A DNA stretch of 24,778 bases, taken from the NCBI GenBank assembly GCA_000482145.1, contig AUXH01000272.1, forward strand, positions 1 to 24,778, written 5' to 3'. The notes under the pieces were generated by a model. That model searched no databases, had not been told where the DNA came from, and was given only the letters and a program-made list of their open reading frames with translations. This DNA is from Strigomonas culicis (lineage: Eukaryota > Euglenozoa > Kinetoplastea > Trypanosomatida > Trypanosomatidae). This document shows positions 23,601 to 24,778 of the stretch, piece after piece (position 1 is the first letter of the stretch; each line of letters starts with the position of its first letter). The position numbers were made by a program, and so were the translations under genes.

Positions 23601-24778
23601 GCTGCCGCGCGTGCCGCGTGCGAGCTGCGCGAGCGCCGGCAGCAGGTCGCGCAGCTCGACGATGGTGAGGCGCGCCGTGTGGCAGAACCACAGGCACATG
23701 TCGAGCGCGGCCAGCGCGCACTCCCCCAGCGACGTGTAGCGCGCGCTGCGCGGGTTCGCGGGGCAGTGGTAGAGCGCCGAGGCAGGCTGGCCCTCGTGCG
23801 CGGCGGTGATGGTGGGGTTCTGCGTGCCGATCTGCACCAGCAGCGGCACGGCCGTCTGGATGAGCGCGGTGGTCTCGGCGGGGAGGAACTGGCTGAGTGT
23901 CGCGAAGTGGCTCCAGAGCACGGCGGAGATGAGCTTGCAGCTCAGCACGGCCAGCGTCGTCGCGTCCGTGCGCACGGAGGCCATGGCGCAGCTGAGATAC
24001 ACCTCGTCCGACAGCGCGCCGTCGACGGTCGTCGGCGTGTCGATGAGCGCCGACTTTATGTCCTGCACGCGCCGCACGGCGCGCTCGGCGAGCAGCAGCA
24101 CGCCGCCGGTGCGCACCCACCGCTCGAGCTGCTGCGGCCCGCAGGCGCGCTCCACCTGCAGCAGGAAGGCGAAGAGCGCGACCGCGATGGACGGCGGCTC
24201 CAGCGCCGCGGCCTCCTCGCGCCGCCTGGCGAGCGCGAAGGGCAGCAACTCCGGCCCGCCCTCCACGAGCGCCGTGCGCGGCACCACCCCGGGGGCGGCG
24301 GCCGGCTGCGGCTGCTGCTCCTGCAGCGCGCGCTTGTTGCACTCCGCCTGCAGCGTACCGAGGAGGTGCGTCGCGGTGACGTCGAGTAGCGCGTCACGCG
24401 TCTCCGGGGGGAGGGTGTGGGCCGCAAAGAGGTGCCCGAGCCACAGCAGCAGGTGCGTGAAGAGCAGCCGGTCGAGCCGCGTCACGGGCGGCCGCTCCAG
24501 GAACCTGCGCAGCAGCTGGAAGCGCTGCCTGTTGAAGAAGCGCACGAGCCGCCGGCCGTCCGCGACCGTCAGGCACCACACGAGGTCGAGCGCGCAGAAG
24601 AAGTCCTCGTGGGAGCGGGCCGCCTCGAAGCCCTGGAGCACCTGCGTGCACAGCACGTCCGGCACGTCGCAGCGCACCTCCGGCGGCTCCGCGTCGACCA
24701 CCCCGCTAACCTCCTGCTCCGTCGCGGGCAGTGCCGCGGCGGGGGCGGCCGCCGCGCGCGCGGGCGGCGAGGGGCTCG
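20673..24778 (-). CDS. Large helical-repeat protein with rotatin-like C-terminus (5' end outside window)
   Basis: The frame is open from the window edge to the stop at 20673, showing 1367 residues. No ATG lies at the visible 5' end, so the true start is upstream; the first visible residues are a Pro/Ala-rich stretch. Almost the whole protein is amphipathic Leu/Ala-rich helices, as in armadillo or HEAT solenoids. Near the C-terminus, LLRLLAALSFYEDVQRRL (about 21785-21730), LLVLRNLCFSPGLKTVLC (about 21655-21600) and AVTALWSLMYCHQRGKVYV (about 21055-21000) resemble rotatin, where an LRNL-x-F block and an ALWAL-x-x-N-x-QKAK block occur in similar order. Rotatin/Ana3 acts in centriole and basal-body assembly, which would suit a flagellate. 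The rest gives no specific match, and another armadillo-like protein remains possible. The last 100 residues are acidic and probably disordered. Confidence 0.45.
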   Translation of the reverse strand, partial: SPSPPARAAAAPAAALPATEQEVSGVVDAEPPEVRCDVPDVLCTQVLQGFEAARSHEDFFCALDLVWCLTVADGRRLVRFFNRQRFQLLRRFLERPPVTRLDRLLFTHLLLWLGHLFAAHTLPPETRDALLDVTATHLLGTLQAECNKRALQEQQPQPAAAPGVVPRTALVEGGPELLPFALARRREEAAALEPPSIAVALFAFLLQVERACGPQQLERWVRTGGVLLLAERAVRRVQDIKSALIDTPTTVDGALSDEVYLSCAMASVRTDATTLAVLSCKLISAVLWSHFATLSQFLPAETTALIQTAVPLLVQIGTQNPTITAAHEGQPASALYHCPANPRSARYTSLGECALAALDMCLWFCHTARLTIVELRDLLPALAQLARGTRGSIHAPLRAVVYRVLVHLCDRPAHAALVAEEMPSVVNAAVTSVLTYSPASPQWEAAAAAEWLCAVMDLTSADAQLEQRFNFTTTALPIRLLELVASSPTVCYATAALLELCVRLFEQQRRLREHYQQVSSDVLAPYGRRSVTAWFALLRAASAANTALARVSRLAVAPAGAAGTSRDALPRALNTMESIALQYAYTCSVARSVLYLLRAHPEHRAHFNSQTIYDFILGVVCAPAPQRVAEMLAARFGAAVEQHPTLLRSYQHMVQWTCELGALWFDAALAEAAQERAAPAAARCSALVLRGYPPLPAALTDGLCTLMTEASVPQRTRCHVPLLLSSILSLPHGNAVCPALAPQSAALFTATLSLRRLTCVSGVQCRLLRQYAGAVEAALQAGWLAARVQDMEKMILVLVENGGVLNTEDYEAYTVTLSLLSSAACNTTCPALPRDLRQGLAASLCEGLRYEATRAVTLRALQPMAGSDEGRRCLLHEIALSGEPLARSCFGRLLALTLDIPTVWGEQQQRLSAARPAGAAASPPAGARSAEVWLGFDLLTTACGRGGQPFISAFLKHKGFEALEARVLDYDRSRSYKASAPLLVTAAETSTMTTVYIPMGLLRLLAALSFYEDVQRRLVRCADLFTILLELAQWSRPEGTLALLVLRNLCFSPGLKTVLCQDARVLLTLKAALMGLESVEGLVMTSDGDLLPHLLASPVAAAGKTSPSRPRAATGGADNSAFVSWTKQVQQQHAQAARNAAAAAAKERGEPSTFLQRRDANVAAPPRAPQKPKLAAPAPPPLTTLADLDDAGLRRLTPHLLLLHHYCRRRQQDTQDGGDGDDRSNEALLVFSSELFRRQGLAVTALWSLMYCHQRGKVYVRHLLQQAPALALDQIMPSAASATEAARGGGLRARLHAQVVEDAEGIDETLDTEGEGGLARDTLSGEAIPSAREPSADQAGYENKTSHHLDVIAEGIHQMKLLSRGTM

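Noticed and set aside
22581..24389. Long plus-strand ORF of 602 codons opposite the rotatin-like gene
   Set aside because: Arg/Ala/Glu/His-rich shadow frame. The minus strand has regular amphipathic helices throughout.
24699..24701. GTG at 24701 as the start of the rotatin-like gene
   Set aside because: The frame stays open to the window edge, and GTG starts are not expected in nuclear genes of this lineage. It is treated as 5'-partial.
1..24778. Mobile elements, CRISPR arrays, tRNA or rRNA genes, strand-switch region
   Set aside because: I looked on both strands and saw no long terminal or direct repeats, reverse-transcriptase motifs, cloverleaf-like segments or change of coding strand. 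Small RNA genes in the gaps cannot be excluded without a covariance-model search.

Overview
The window looks like nuclear DNA from a trypanosomatid (kinetoplastid) flagellate. All seven supportable genes are intronless and lie head-to-tail on the minus strand. They are GC-rich at third codon positions and full of Ala/Pro/Arg/Ser low-complexity tracts. The six gaps between them are 350-673 nt of AT-rich, homopolymer-rich sequence. Upstream of each visible start is a polypyrimidine tract (seen as A/G runs on the plus strand) followed by an AG, as expected for spliced-leader trans-splicing of a polycistronic transcript. I see no bacterial-type promoters, operons, cis-introns, tRNAs or transposons. 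The gaps are shorter than I would expect for Leishmania, which hints at another trypanosomatid, but the genus cannot be fixed from the sequence.

Transcription runs from high to low coordinates. In that order the genes are: (1) 24778-20673, a large helical-repeat protein with a rotatin-like C-terminus, its 5' end outside the window; (2) 20141-17535, a protein with a HOOK-like N-terminal domain and long coiled coils; (3) 17002-11744, a VPS41-like vesicle-tethering subunit with a propeller, a CHCR helical region and a RING, plus an unexpected LysM-like segment; (4) 11279-10395, IMP4, a U3 snoRNP Brix protein; (5) 9721-5159, a Snf2-type chromatin-remodelling ATPase with HSA/post-HSA-like sequence; (6) 4649-792, a large protein with the apparent order Tudor, two BRCT, BAH-like; (7) 441-1, an Frm2/Hbn1-like nitroreductase, its 3' end outside the window.

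The genes do not form one pathway, which is normal for trypanosomatid arrays. Their roles fall into cytoskeleton/trafficking (rotatin-like, HOOK-like, VPS41-like), ribosome biogenesis (IMP4), chromatin/DNA repair (Snf2 ATPase and Tudor-BRCT protein, adjacent to each other) and redox metabolism (nitroreductase). The best leads are the Tudor-BRCT-BAH protein, which has the layout of a 53BP1/Crb2-type DNA-damage mediator, and the LysM-like domain inside a VPS41-like protein. The Tudor-BRCT gene also appears to have a trans-splice acceptor AG directly touching its start codon. All domain calls are by eye; no database search was run.
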